Shown here: positions 8,976 through 18,585 of the stretch, one piece after another | Layout: each line of letters opens with the position of its first letter | Position numbering within the stretch: the stretch's first letter is position 1 | Assembly: GCA_964552725.1 (NCBI GenBank) | Contig: CAZKHU010000002.1 | Span: 1-64,000, forward strand | Direction of reading: 5' to 3' | DNA length: 64,000 nucleotides | From: DYTH01 sp964552725 | GTDB lineage: Bacteria > Desulfobacterota > Syntrophia > Syntrophales > UBA5619 | Notes under the pieces: model-generated | The model's input: only the letters and a program-made list of their open reading frames with translations | What the model was told of the DNA's origin: nothing | The model's database searches: none | Program-made: the position numbers and the translations under genes

Positions 8976-10091
8976 ATGGGTTTTTTGAAGGGCACAGTAA
9001 CTTTTTCACGTTATCGCATCGCCGGTTCACTGCCGGAAGGGTTTAACGATTTCTTCGACGAACGAATCAAACGCTTTGCCTTTCATGATACCTGGCGCAC
9101 TGCGGACGAAAAGATAGCGGGCTGGATCGCGATTGAAAACTGCCTTGACACCGACTTCCCTTATGCAGCTTATGCGCAGGGCAAATATATGCTCTTTTCA
9201 CTCCGGATAGACCGCAAATCCATCCCACCATCTCTCTTCCGAATCCGGGTAATGGAGGCCGAACGCAAGGCACTTGCCGAAAGCGGGCAGCAGAAGCTTT
9301 ACCGGGAACAGCGCGAGGCAATTCGTGAGGCCGTCAGACTTGAATTGCTCGCAAAAACCCTCCCTGTCCCCGCCTTTTATGAAATATGCTGGTCCGTTTC
9401 CGACCGGCTGCTGATTTTCTGCACCCTCTCCGACAAGATCGGCAGCGAACTGCAGGAGATGTTTCGGGAATCATTTGGGCTTTCACTGTTTCCCCATACG
9501 CCGTGGAACAGCGAAGAAAAAAACCTTATCCGGAAAGAAACACCCGGCCTGCTCCAAAACCCTGACGTATCTCCTCCCCCGCTTCCTGCGGGCATCGATC
9601 CGTTGACAATCGGCAGGGAGTTTCTCACCTGGCTCTGGTTTAAAAGCGAGGAGCGAAACGGCATTATCGGCAATGCAGCGGGCGGGGAAGACGAGATAAT
9701 TTTTTTGCGGCGCCTGGTTTTGGAATCGGGAGAGGGCGAGTACGCCGAAACAATTATCTGCCAGGGCCTCCACGCCGATCTCAAAGAGGGGAAGGAGGCG
9801 CTTCGGCAGGGTAAAAAGATTACCACAGCCCGGCTCCGGGTGTCCCATGACCAGGAAGAGTGGGAATTTACCTTCAAGGCCGATCGCTTTCATTTTCAGT
9901 CAATGAAACTCCCCGCTCTTTCCGAAGACGAGGAGGGAGACAGGGAGGGACAAATCCTGGAGAGAATTTATCTGATTGAAAAGGCCGCGGCAACGATGGA
10001 CAAACTTTTCCACTCGTTTTTGAATCTCCGGCAAACGGCAGACTGGCTAAAGGAGCAGGAACGACTGAAAAAATGGATTTCTCAGCCATAA
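8976..10091 (+). CDS. RdgC-like recombination-associated protein
   Basis: 371 residues from ATG 8976, which has an AAGGAG site 9 nt upstream; the earlier in-frame codon at 8946 lacks one. The middle region is charged and resembles RdgC (EAERKALAESGQQKLYREQREAIREAVRLELL, then FYEICWSVSDRLLIFCTLSDK and FRESFGLSLFPHTPW). E. coli RdgC is a ring-shaped DNA-binding protein that limits RecA filament activity. This protein is longer than E. coli RdgC (303 residues) and diverged, so the assignment rests on overall pattern. It leads the plus-strand run with der. Confidence 0.65.
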   Translation: MGFLKGTVTFSRYRIAGSLPEGFNDFFDERIKRFAFHDTWRTADEKIAGWIAIENCLDTDFPYAAYAQGKYMLFSLRIDRKSIPPSLFRIRVMEAERKALAESGQQKLYREQREAIREAVRLELLAKTLPVPAFYEICWSVSDRLLIFCTLSDKIGSELQEMFRESFGLSLFPHTPWNSEEKNLIRKETPGLLQNPDVSPPPLPAGIDPLTIGREFLTWLWFKSEERNGIIGNAAGGEDEIIFLRRLVLESGEGEYAETIICQGLHADLKEGKEALRQGKKITTARLRVSHDQEEWEFTFKADRFHFQSMKLPALSEDEEGDREGQILERIYLIEKAAATMDKLFHSFLNLRQTADWLKEQERLKKWISQP

Positions 10092-10131
10092 TGGAAACGA
10101 TCTGGAAAAAAATGACGAGAATCGTGAAGAC

Positions 10132-11448
10132 ATGAAACCGGTAATCGCGATCATCGGCCGACCGAACGTCGGCAAATCAACCCTGTTCAACCGTCTCCAT
10201 CGCCGGGGAAAGGCCATAGTCATCGACGAACCGGGGGCAACCCGCGACCGAAACTATGCCGATTGCAACTGGCTGGACCACCCCTTCACGCTGATCGACA
10301 CCGGCGGCTTCGAGCCTGCCTCGACAACGGAGATTCTCACCCAGATGCGCGAGCAAACGCTGCTTGCCATCGAGGAAGCCGACCTCATAATCTTTTTGAT
10401 GGACAGCCGGGACGGCTTGGCGCCTGCAGACCAGGAGATTGCAAAACTTCTCAGAACAACGGACAAACTGGTCTTCTACGCCGTCAATAAGATCGACGGC
10501 CCCCGTCATGAAGCCCTGATCGCCGACTTCTATCGTCTCGGGATTGAACAGCTTTACGCTGTCTCCGCGCAACATGGAGTAGGCATTGACGAATTGATGG
10601 ACGACATCGTCAAGTTCATTCCCAAAGGACCTGATTCGCCGCCCGAGGATGAAGACCTTATCCGGATCGCCGTCATCGGCAAGCCCAATGCCGGCAAGTC
10701 ATCACTCGTCAACCGGATACTCGGCTATGAGCGCACAATAGCGAACCCGCTGCCGGGAACGACCCGGGACGCCATTGATACCGAGTTTACCAGAAACGGC
10801 AGAAAATTTCTGCTGATCGACACGGCCGGCATCCGCCGCAAAAGCCGGATCAGCCTGAATCTTGAAAAGTATTCGATTGTTCAGGCAATCAAGGCGATCG
10901 AACGGGCCGACATAGCCCTGCTGATGATCGACGCAGTGGACGGAATCAGCGATCAGGAACTGAAAATAGCCGGCCTTGTCCTCGAACGGGGTACCGCCTG
11001 CATTATTGTCGTCAACAAATGGGACACGATAAAAAAGGACAACAGCAGCGTTCCCGAATATACCGAAAACATCCGCTACAAGGCAAAATTTCTGGATTTT
11101 GCCCCCGTTATTTTCGTCTCGGCGACCACCGGCCAGCGGGTTGATAAAATTTTCCCCCTTGTCGAGAAAATTTACGCCCAGTATTCCCGGAGAATAGAGA
11201 CGGGAGAGTTAAACAGAAAAATGCGTCAGATCCTTGAGATGAACCCCCCGCCGGGGATGGGCGACCAGCCGCGCCTCTTCAAATACATAACCCAGGTCTC
11301 GGTAAAACCGCCGACCTTTATTCTTTTTCTGCAAAACAAGGGAAGCCTGCATTTCTCCTACGAGCGCTATCTTGTCAACAGAATTCAGGAAACGTTCGGC
11401 TTCTCCGAGATTCCGATTCGCCTCTATTTCCGGAAGAAGGATGCCTGA
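10132..11448 (+). CDS. der: Ribosome-assembly GTPase Der (EngA)
   Basis: 438 residues. Two tandem Era-like GTPase domains: P-loops GRPNVGKST (residues 8-16) and GKPNAGKSS (about 183-191), with NKID and NKWD specificity motifs, followed by a C-terminal KH-like domain. Der is essential for 50S subunit maturation. It lies 40 nt after the rdgC-like gene and 45 nt before pyrR, likely in a shared transcript. Confidence 0.97.
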   Translation: MKPVIAIIGRPNVGKSTLFNRLHRRGKAIVIDEPGATRDRNYADCNWLDHPFTLIDTGGFEPASTTEILTQMREQTLLAIEEADLIIFLMDSRDGLAPADQEIAKLLRTTDKLVFYAVNKIDGPRHEALIADFYRLGIEQLYAVSAQHGVGIDELMDDIVKFIPKGPDSPPEDEDLIRIAVIGKPNAGKSSLVNRILGYERTIANPLPGTTRDAIDTEFTRNGRKFLLIDTAGIRRKSRISLNLEKYSIVQAIKAIERADIALLMIDAVDGISDQELKIAGLVLERGTACIIVVNKWDTIKKDNSSVPEYTENIRYKAKFLDFAPVIFVSATTGQRVDKIFPLVEKIYAQYSRRIETGELNRKMRQILEMNPPPGMGDQPRLFKYITQVSVKPPTFILFLQNKGSLHFSYERYLVNRIQETFGFSEIPIRLYFRKKDA

Positions 11449-11493
11449 GTATTTGCCAACGAGAGGCAGTTCAAAAATAAAGTGAGGCCGTAA

Positions 11494-12030
11494 ATGGAAA
11501 ACAGCAAGACAGTGATGGATGCAGAAGGGATCGATCGCTCTCTTACCCGCATCGCCTACGAGATACTCGAAAAGAACAAGGGGGTTGAAGAACTGGCGCT
11601 GATCGGAATCCGGAGCCGCGGGGTATTTTTGGCAATGCGTCTCAAGGATAAAATCGCTTCGATAGAAAAAAAAGAGATACCGCTCGGCATTCTCGACATA
11701 ACCCTTTACCGGGACGACCTGCAGTCCTCCCACCCCAAACCGGTATTGGGAAAGACGGATATCCCCTTCTCGATAGACGGCCAGAAAGTCGTCCTTGTTG
11801 ACGACGTCCTTTTCACCGGACGCACCATCAGGGCGGCGATGGACGCCTTGATCGACTTCGGCCGACCCAAAATGATCCAGCTTGCCGTATTGATTGACCG
11901 TGGACACCGCGAGCTTCCCATTCGGGCCGATTTTGTCGGCAAAAGTCTCCCCTCGTCATTATGGGAGGCTGTTAACGTCCATCTTACCGAGAAGGACGGC
12001 AGCGACAACGTTACTGTGGAAATAAAATGA
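11494..12030 (+). CDS. pyrR: Bifunctional pyr operon regulator / uracil phosphoribosyltransferase
   Basis: 178 residues. A type I phosphoribosyltransferase fold with the PRPP loop VLVDDVLFTGRT at about residues 97-108 and the flanking RSRG and DITLYRDD motifs typical of PyrR. In Firmicutes PyrR binds pyr mRNA and causes attenuation when UMP is high, with weak UPRTase activity. Here it directly precedes pyrB and pyrC. The 45-nt leader contains GAGAGGC within a tiny hairpin, faintly like the PyrR binding loop, but no terminator/antiterminator pair is visible, so the regulatory mechanism is open. Confidence 0.93.
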   Translation: MENSKTVMDAEGIDRSLTRIAYEILEKNKGVEELALIGIRSRGVFLAMRLKDKIASIEKKEIPLGILDITLYRDDLQSSHPKPVLGKTDIPFSIDGQKVVLVDDVLFTGRTIRAAMDALIDFGRPKMIQLAVLIDRGHRELPIRADFVGKSLPSSLWEAVNVHLTEKDGSDNVTVEIK

Positions 12031-12060
12031 ACAAAAACCTTTGATGCGAGGCTTTTTGAT

Positions 12061-13008
12061 ATGAAAACGGAGCTCAATCTCAATAAGCTGAACCGAAAAG
12101 ACATCCTGGGGATAAAAGAACTGTCCGTAGAGGAAATAAATCTGATTCTCGAAACGGCAGACTCTTTCGTCGAGGTCTCCACCCGTGAAATAAAAAAGGT
12201 GCCGACCCTCCGCGGCAAGACGATTATCAACCTCTTCTATGAAGCAAGCACCAGGACGCGGACATCCTTTGAGATAGCCGGAAAAAGGTTGAGCGCCGAC
12301 ATTGTAAACATAACTGCATCGACAAGCAGCGTCGTCAAAGGAGAAACGCTGATCGACACGGCCAAAAATCTCGAAGCAATGAATCCCGACATCATCGTAA
12401 TCCGCCACAGCGCCGCCGGAGCGCCCCATATGCTCGCCCGCATCCTGCGCCAGTCAATCATCAACGCCGGCGACGGGGCCCATGAACACCCGACGCAAGC
12501 GCTTTTGGACATGATGACGATAAAAAGCCGAAAAGGCGGCATCGCCGGACTGAAGATCGCGATAATAGGAGACATCGCCCACAGCCGCGTCGCCCGTTCC
12601 AACATCCACGGTCTGACAAAAATGGGCGCCCGGGTCTTTCTCGCGGGCCCTCCGACCATGATTCCCTATGAGATGGCAAAGATGGGAGTGACTGTTCACA
12701 CCCGGATAGAGGAGGCCATCGAGGACGCGGATGTCGTAATGATCCTGCGCATCCAGACAGAGCGGGAAAAGCAGTGCATATTCCCGTCTTTAAGAGAATA
12801 CGCGGGACATTTTTCGCTCAATAAAAAAAATATCTCTCTGGCCCGCAAGGACGTCATTATCATGCATCCCGGCCCGGTCAACCGGGGAGTCGAAATCTCC
12901 CCCGATCTGGCCGATTCCGCAAACTCGGTCATACTCGACCAGGTTGCCAACGGCGTTGCTGTGCGCATGGCGCTTCTCTATCTGCTCGGAGGCGGCAGCA
13001 GTGCCTGA
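12061..13008 (+). CDS. pyrB: Aspartate carbamoyltransferase, catalytic subunit
   Basis: 315 residues. It contains the carbamoyl-phosphate site STRTRTS (about residues 62-68), the HPTQALLDMMT motif, and HPGPVNRG near the C-terminus. It catalyses carbamoyl phosphate + aspartate to carbamoyl aspartate, the committed pyrimidine step. No pyrI regulatory subunit is nearby; with pyrR and a dihydroorotase next door it fits the class with active or inactive PyrC partners. Confidence 0.96.
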   Translation: MKTELNLNKLNRKDILGIKELSVEEINLILETADSFVEVSTREIKKVPTLRGKTIINLFYEASTRTRTSFEIAGKRLSADIVNITASTSSVVKGETLIDTAKNLEAMNPDIIVIRHSAAGAPHMLARILRQSIINAGDGAHEHPTQALLDMMTIKSRKGGIAGLKIAIIGDIAHSRVARSNIHGLTKMGARVFLAGPPTMIPYEMAKMGVTVHTRIEEAIEDADVVMILRIQTEREKQCIFPSLREYAGHFSLNKKNISLARKDVIIMHPGPVNRGVEISPDLADSANSVILDQVANGVAVRMALLYLLGGGSSA

Positions 13009-13026
13009 CTGTCAGTAACTGTTTAA

Positions 13027-13094
13027 CCGCCCGAGGGCGGCAAGCATGGTCTTCTGAATACCTTCAGCCTGTAGCTTGAAAAGCCTCAGGCTGA
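13027..13094 (+). other. Two hairpins in the pyrB-pyrC spacer
   Basis: A compact GC hairpin at 13027-13040 (CCGCCC/GGGCGG) is followed by an 8-bp inverted repeat at 13064-13071 and 13087-13094 (TCAGCCTG/CAGGCTGA). Neither has a T-run. They may set relative mRNA stability or the translation of pyrC; no function is shown. Confidence 0.4.
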
Positions 13095-13113
13095 CTACGG
13101 AGGTTGGCAACTT

Positions 13114-14397
13114 ATGAACTTATTGCTTAAAGGCGGCCGGGTTATCGATCCTTCCACCGGGGTGGATCAGATTCAAAACCTGCTGATCAAGAACGGCAGG
13201 ATTGCCGGAAGGATCGAGGATGGACGGATACCCGCTGAACCGGATCTCGCCGTTCTCGACATTTCCGGAAAAATCGCGGTTCCTGGTCTGATCGACATGC
13301 ACACCCATCTGCGTGAACCCGGCAGCGAGTACAAGGAAACAATTGCCTCGGGAAGCGAGGCGGCTCTCGCCGGCGGATTCACCTCGATTGCCTGCATGCC
13401 GAACACGAATCCTGTAAACGACAACCGCTCCACAACGGAATTCATTCTGAAAAGGGCGGCAGAGTGCGGGTTTGCAAGCGTCTACCCCATTGCGGCAATC
13501 AGCCTGAAATCCGAAGGCGTGACGCTTTCCGAATTCTGGGACCTCAAGGAAGCCGGCGCCGTCGGCTTTTCCGATGACGGCCGGCCGGTCATGAACTCCG
13601 CCTTGATGCGCAGGGCGCTTGAATACGCTTCTTCCCTCGACATGCCGATCATCTCGCACTGCGAAGACATCAACCTCTCGGCGGGCGGGGTTATGCACGA
13701 GGGCGCCGTCTCCGCTGAGATCGGTCTTGCCGGCATTCCGGCAGCGGCGGAAGAAATAATGGTCGCAAGAGATATCCTGCTGGCCGAATATACCGGCGCC
13801 CATATCCATATAGCCCATGTCAGCACAAAAGGCGCGGTCCGCCTTGTCCGCGAGGCAAAGGCCAGGGGAATTCGCGTCACCGCAGAGACTGCCCCCCATT
13901 ACTTCATGTTGACTGACGAGGCGCTGCGCGCCTTCGACACCTCCGCCAAGGTTTACCCTCCCCTGCGCGGGACAGAAGATCGGGAAGCCATACGGGAGGG
14001 ACTGAGCGACGGGACAATCGACACAATCGCCTCCGACCACGCCCCCCACGCCCGCACCGACAAGGAGTTGGAGTTCGACTATGCGGCAAACGGCATCACC
14101 GGGCTGGAGACATCGCTGGCCCTTTCTCTTTCGCTGGTTCAGGAGGGAGTTCTCACGTTTTCGGAATTGATCAGGAAAATGACGATCAATCCCGCCCGTA
14201 TTCTCCGCATCAGCAAGGGTACCCTCTGCGACGGCGCGGATGCGGATATCGCCGTGATCGATCCTCTAAAGGAATGGACCGTCGATTCCCTGATGTTTCG
14301 CTCCCGCGGCAAAAACACCCCCTTTCAGAACTGGCATCTTCAGGGAAAGGCCGTAATGACAATCGGCGGCGGCGAAATACGTTACCGGGAGATTTGA
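13114..14397 (+). CDS. pyrC: Dihydroorotase
   Basis: 427 residues, the long class I type. Metal-binding HTHLREPG (about residues 61-68), FTSIACMPNTNPVND, ISHCED, HIAHVST and the catalytic-Asp motif SDHAPH (near residue 308) are all present, so it should be active rather than a structural pseudo-enzyme. It closes carbamoyl aspartate to dihydroorotate. A GGAGG site precedes the ATG. Confidence 0.96.
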   Translation: MNLLLKGGRVIDPSTGVDQIQNLLIKNGRIAGRIEDGRIPAEPDLAVLDISGKIAVPGLIDMHTHLREPGSEYKETIASGSEAALAGGFTSIACMPNTNPVNDNRSTTEFILKRAAECGFASVYPIAAISLKSEGVTLSEFWDLKEAGAVGFSDDGRPVMNSALMRRALEYASSLDMPIISHCEDINLSAGGVMHEGAVSAEIGLAGIPAAAEEIMVARDILLAEYTGAHIHIAHVSTKGAVRLVREAKARGIRVTAETAPHYFMLTDEALRAFDTSAKVYPPLRGTEDREAIREGLSDGTIDTIASDHAPHARTDKELEFDYAANGITGLETSLALSLSLVQEGVLTFSELIRKMTINPARILRISKGTLCDGADADIAVIDPLKEWTVDSLMFRSRGKNTPFQNWHLQGKAVMTIGGGEIRYREI

Positions 14398-14448
14398 AAA
14401 CCCTCAGCATTTCAAAAGCAACCTTATCGTTCAAGGCTTTCGCAATTA

Positions 14449-15219
14449 ATGAATATCCGCATCCAGTGCCGCACCGAAGCCATTGTACTGAAAACCATTG
14501 ATTATGGCGAGTCGGATCAAATCGTTACCTTCTATACCCGTGAATACGGGAAAATCAAAGGGATTGCCAAAGGGGCGCGCCGGAGCAAGAAACGCTTCGT
14601 AAACGCCCTGGAGCCTTTTTCCTGCTCCGAAATAAACTTTTCGCGACACAACCCCGATCATCTTGATTTTATAGATGGGTGCGACGTGTCCTGCCACTTT
14701 CCGGGAATACGCTCCAACCTCGAAAAAACCCTTGCCGCCTCTTACCTGATCGAGCTTGTCGATCAGTTCACCCCGGAAAATAAAAAAAGCGAGGGGTCAT
14801 TTAAACTGCTGCACGATTTTCTCGTTCTTCTGGAAAAAAGGGCCCTTTCCGAAGCCCTGCTGCGCTTTTTCGAGATCCGCCTGCTGAGAATCGCAGGCTA
14901 TGACCCGGTGCTCGATTATTGCCTCTCCTGCAAGGCAACTCTTGAAAACGGGAAAACATACCGTTTTGACTCCTTGAAAGGCGGTATAGTCTGCAACTCC
15001 TGCAAAACGGGCCCCGACACGATCCCCGTGTCGCTCGGCACGATAAAAACCCTGGTCATGGGACGAGCGATGGAAACCGAAAGTCTCGGACGACTCCTTT
15101 TCACAGCCAGGTCCGCAGAGGAGAGCAGCCGCCTCCTCAGTCAATTCATCCGCCATATTCTCGGCAGGGAGCTTAAATCACTGCGCGTCCTGAATGAAAT
15201 CAACCGCCTGCATTGTTAA
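14449..15219 (+). CDS. recO: DNA repair protein RecO
   Basis: 256 residues. An N-terminal OB fold (EAIVLKTIDYGESDQIVTFYT) and basic KGARRSKKR stretch precede a helical domain; four cysteines in CLSCK and CNSCK around residues 160-185 make the expected zinc site. RecO helps load RecA onto SSB-coated DNA with RecR. It follows pyrC after 51 nt and precedes glyQ, an arrangement frequent in this phylum. Confidence 0.93.
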   Translation: MNIRIQCRTEAIVLKTIDYGESDQIVTFYTREYGKIKGIAKGARRSKKRFVNALEPFSCSEINFSRHNPDHLDFIDGCDVSCHFPGIRSNLEKTLAASYLIELVDQFTPENKKSEGSFKLLHDFLVLLEKRALSEALLRFFEIRLLRIAGYDPVLDYCLSCKATLENGKTYRFDSLKGGIVCNSCKTGPDTIPVSLGTIKTLVMGRAMETESLGRLLFTARSAEESSRLLSQFIRHILGRELKSLRVLNEINRLHC

Positions 15220-15288
15220 AGAATCGCCACTCTCTCTAAAAATCCCTGAATTCGAAGAACCAGCCACAAACGCCACTGCTATTTCGTG

Positions 15289-15317
15289 TTGACATCGGAA
15301 CGGCAGCGTGCTAAGAA
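15289..15317 (+). promoter_or_regulatory. Possible promoter for glyQS
   Basis: TTGACA at 15289-15294, a 17-nt spacer and a poor -10 (TAAGAA, 15312-15317) in the 155-nt recO-glyQ gap. No T-box leader is visible. Confidence 0.3.
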
Positions 15318-15374
15318 CCGCCCGCAAATTTGCTGTAATATCAAGAGATAATGCAGTTTCAAAGGAGAGAAAGC

Positions 15375-16244
15375 GTGACATTTCAGGAATTGATATTCGC
15401 CCTTCAGAGTTACTGGGCAAAGCAGGGTTGCGTTATCCAGCAGCCTTACGATGTGGAGGTGGGCGCCGGAACGTTCAACCCGGCCACGTTCCTGCGGGCA
15501 CTGGGACCGGAGCCGTGGCAAGTTGCCTATGTCGAACCATCGCGCCGCCCCACGGATGGACGCTACGGAGAAAACCCCAACCGTCTCCAGCACTACTACC
15601 AATACCAGGTAATCATGAAACCTTCCCCGCCGAACATTCAGGAGCTGTACCTCGATTCCCTGAAAAGCTTCGGAATCGACCCCCTTCAGCATGACATAAG
15701 ATTTGTCGAAGACAACTGGGAATCGCCGACCCTGGGCGCCTGGGGTCTGGGATGGGAAATCTGGCTCGATGGCATGGAGATATCGCAGTTCACCTATTTC
15801 CAGCAGGTCGGCGGCTTTGATTGCCGACCGGTCAGCGCCGAGCTTACCTACGGGACGGAGAGGATCGCCATGTACCTTCAGGGCGTCGACAGCGTCTATG
15901 ATCTCCAGTGGACTGAAAAAATCAAATATGGCGACGTACATCATCAAAGCGAGGTGGAATGGTCCGTATACAATTTTGAAATCGCCGACACCGCTCAGTT
16001 GCGGCAGTTATTCGACATGTTCGAGCAAGAGGGCATCCGTGCCGCCGAAAGCGCCCTGGCGCTGCCCGCATACGACCATTGCCTCAAGTGCTCCCATGCC
16101 TTCAACATGCTGAACGCCCGTGGTGCAATAAGCGTCGCGGAGAGAACCAGCTATATCGGCAGAGTCAGAAATCTCGCCCACCTGAGTGCAAATTGCTATC
16201 TGCAGCAACGCGAGAAAATGGGCTTTCCTCTTTTGAAAAGATAG
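15375..16244 (+). CDS. glyQ: Glycyl-tRNA synthetase alpha subunit
   Basis: 289 residues from a GTG at 15375. The ribosome site AAAGGAG lies 8-9 nt before this GTG, and the resulting N-terminus TFQELIFALQSYWAKQGC is the standard one; the ATG at 15351 lies upstream of that site and would make an unusual extension. Class II catalytic subunit of the bacterial alpha2beta2 GlyRS, with VEVGAGTFNPATFLRALGPE and RPTDGRYGENPNR substrate-site motifs. glyS follows after 42 nt. Confidence 0.95.
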   Translation: MTFQELIFALQSYWAKQGCVIQQPYDVEVGAGTFNPATFLRALGPEPWQVAYVEPSRRPTDGRYGENPNRLQHYYQYQVIMKPSPPNIQELYLDSLKSFGIDPLQHDIRFVEDNWESPTLGAWGLGWEIWLDGMEISQFTYFQQVGGFDCRPVSAELTYGTERIAMYLQGVDSVYDLQWTEKIKYGDVHHQSEVEWSVYNFEIADTAQLRQLFDMFEQEGIRAAESALALPAYDHCLKCSHAFNMLNARGAISVAERTSYIGRVRNLAHLSANCYLQQREKMGFPLLKR

Positions 16245-16286
16245 TGAATATCTGTAAATAATTTTGAAAAAATGGAGAGAAAATCA

Positions 16287-18356
16287 ATGGGCAAGGAACT
16301 GCTCCTCGAAATAGGAACCGAAGAGATACCGGCCGCCTTTTTTCCCAAGGCGCTGACTGACATGGCGGAAATCGCCCAACGCGAGCTTGCCGATAACCGC
16401 CTCCCGCACGGGACAATCAAAACTATGGGTACGCCCCGTCGTCTTTTTCTTGCCGTTGCGGAGGTCGCAGAACGTCAGGATGATCAGGTAACCGAAAAAC
16501 TGGGCCCGGCCAAACGCGCCTGTTTTGACGAAGCAGGCAATCCGACCCCGGCTGCGGCCGGATTCGCCAGGGGACAGGGTCTCGAAGTATCCGAGTTGGA
16601 GACAACAGTCACCCCGAAAGGGGAGTACGTCTGCGCCCGCAAAAAGATTGCCGGCAAAACCGCCGCAGCCATGCTGCCGTCAATTTTGACAAAACTCATT
16701 TCCACTATCCCCTTCCGCAAATCGATGCGCTGGTCCGATCTTGATTTTCGCTTCGCGAGACCCATCCACTGGATACTTGCCCTTTACGACGGGGCGGTCA
16801 TCCCTTTCAGCATCGGCGGGGTGCAAAGCGGCAACCTCAGTCGGGGGCACCGGTTCATGAGCCCGGATGCCTTTTCCCCGGTCAACGGCGAAGAATACCT
16901 TTCCGGCCTGAAAAAACGTTTTGTCATAGTCGATCCCGCCGAACGGGAAGCGATAATCGCGTCCGAAACGCAGAGGGCAGCCGCAGCCGTCGGCGGCACT
17001 GTCTTCCCGGCACAGGATCTGCTGCGGACAGTGACCTTTCTGACCGAGTATCCCAACGTCGTTTGCGGCAGTTTTGATCGGGATTATCTGAAATTGCCCA
17101 GGGAAATTCTAACCACTACCATGATCAGCCATCAGAAATACTTTCCGGTTATAGATCAAAATGGTTCGCTCCTGCCGAATTTCATCACAATCAACAACAC
17201 CCTACCTGACAATCCGGATGTTGTAAGACGCGGAAATGAAAGGGTCATCAGGGCAAGATTGGCGGATGCCCGGTTTTTCTTCAAGGCGGACCAAAAAATC
17301 CCGCTGGAAGCACGCGTCGCCGATCTCAAAAAAATTGTTTTCCACACGCTGCTGGGAACCTCTTATGAAAAGACGCTCCGCTTCCAGGAGCTGGCCTCAT
17401 GGATTGCCGGAATTGTCGATCCGGATGCGCAAACCCGCGTAAAGAGGGCGGCCCTTCTCGCCAAAGCCGATCTGGGCACGCAGATGGTCGGCGAATTTGC
17501 CGAACTTCAGGGAATCATGGGGCGCGAATACGCCCTTCTTTCCGGCGAGGATCCGCTTGTGGCAAAGGCGATCTATGAACATTATCTGCCCACCGCAGCC
17601 GGCGGAGAGCTGCCCGAAACAACCGAAGGCGCCATTGTCGGCATTGCCGATAAACTGGATTCCATCTGCGGCTTCTTCGGGGTCGGCCTGTTGCCGACCG
17701 GAACCGCCGATCCCTACGCGCTCAGACGCCAGGCGCTCGGCATTATCAACATTATTCTGGCAAAACGCTATCCTCTTTCCCTGGGCGAAATGATCGACAA
17801 GAGTCTTGCCATTCTCGCCCCGCTCCTGAAAAAACCGGCAAGCGAAACAAAAGATTCCATATTGGAATTCTTCAAAGGCCGCCTGCAGAATCAGCTCGCC
17901 GCCCAATCTTTCTCCTACGATGTAATTGACGCCGTCTTATCCGCCGATATCGACGATCTCGTCTCAACTTATGAAAAAGTCAGGGCCATGGAGACCTTCA
18001 AGACCGACAAGGATTATCAAATTCTGGCTCTCGCCTTTAAACGGGTCGAAAACATCACCCGCGGCGTTCCAAACGGCACGGTGCATCCCGAAGTGTTCTG
18101 TACGCCGGAAGAAAAAAGTCTTCACGAATCGTTTCTGACAATCAGCGAAGCTGTTTCGCGGGATATTGCCAATGGCGATTACAATGTGGCGCTCAGAAAC
18201 ATCGCCCGCCTGCAGAAACCGGTGGACAAGTTCTTTGAAACTGTTCTGGTGATGGCCGAAGAGGAGGAGATACGGGTCAACCGCCTGTCGCTTCTTAAAA
18301 ATATCTCTTTCCTTTTTCACAAATTGGCCGACTTTTCAAAAATTGTAACCGAATGA
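16287..18356 (+). CDS. glyS: Glycyl-tRNA synthetase beta subunit
   Basis: 689 residues from ATG 16287, preceded by GGAGAG; an ATG 15 nt earlier overlaps that site. It begins GKELLLEIGTEEIPAAFF, the conserved GlyS start, and has SMRWSDLDFRFARPIHW and an HD-like region (DLGTQMVGEFAELQGIMGREYAL), then a C-terminal DALR anticodon-binding domain. It binds tRNA-Gly for the catalytic alpha subunit. Confidence 0.95.
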   Translation: MGKELLLEIGTEEIPAAFFPKALTDMAEIAQRELADNRLPHGTIKTMGTPRRLFLAVAEVAERQDDQVTEKLGPAKRACFDEAGNPTPAAAGFARGQGLEVSELETTVTPKGEYVCARKKIAGKTAAAMLPSILTKLISTIPFRKSMRWSDLDFRFARPIHWILALYDGAVIPFSIGGVQSGNLSRGHRFMSPDAFSPVNGEEYLSGLKKRFVIVDPAEREAIIASETQRAAAAVGGTVFPAQDLLRTVTFLTEYPNVVCGSFDRDYLKLPREILTTTMISHQKYFPVIDQNGSLLPNFITINNTLPDNPDVVRRGNERVIRARLADARFFFKADQKIPLEARVADLKKIVFHTLLGTSYEKTLRFQELASWIAGIVDPDAQTRVKRAALLAKADLGTQMVGEFAELQGIMGREYALLSGEDPLVAKAIYEHYLPTAAGGELPETTEGAIVGIADKLDSICGFFGVGLLPTGTADPYALRRQALGIINIILAKRYPLSLGEMIDKSLAILAPLLKKPASETKDSILEFFKGRLQNQLAAQSFSYDVIDAVLSADIDDLVSTYEKVRAMETFKTDKDYQILALAFKRVENITRGVPNGTVHPEVFCTPEEKSLHESFLTISEAVSRDIANGDYNVALRNIARLQKPVDKFFETVLVMAEEEEIRVNRLSLLKNISFLFHKLADFSKIVTE

Positions 18357-18435
18357 GGCTGTTTTGACAATTTCGAAAAGATCTCATCTTTTAAAAAATA
18401 TAGTTGCAATTCAGCAAAATAATGAATTATCATTC

Positions 18436-18550
18436 ACAGTGGTTTGGCATTTCGACTAAACCAAATGTCCGGCGGTACGCAATAAAGGATGAAATCCTCC
18501 GGAGTATCTTGGGTGATCGCAGCATAAAAACTCGAAAGAGACACAAAAGG
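18436..18550 (+). promoter_or_regulatory. Structured leader upstream of the GAF-PilB gene
   Basis: The 229-nt gap after glyS contains nested inverted repeats: GGTTT/AAACC and CATTT/AAATG alternatives at about 18441-18466, TCCGG/CCGGA enclosing an AGGAT-GAA-ATCCT hairpin at about 18468-18502. This could be a folded RNA leader. I compared it by eye with the c-di-GMP-I (GEMM) aptamer; a short ACGCAA is shared but the rest of the consensus is not, so I do not call a known riboswitch. Confidence 0.3.
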
Positions 18551-18585
18551 GGAAAAACGGCAGCTTAGCTTAAACGGAGGCATTG

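Noticed and set aside
11449..11493. PyrR attenuator in the pyrR leader
   Set aside because: GAGAGGC is present, but the 45-nt leader is too short for an antiterminator/terminator pair.
13009..13113. Attenuator before pyrC
   Set aside because: Hairpins exist but no T-run or leader peptide is visible.
18436..18510. c-di-GMP (GEMM) riboswitch ahead of the PilB-type ATPase
   Set aside because: Only a short ACGCAA matches; the conserved GGCAAAC, GAAA tetraloop and receptor arrangement are not present.
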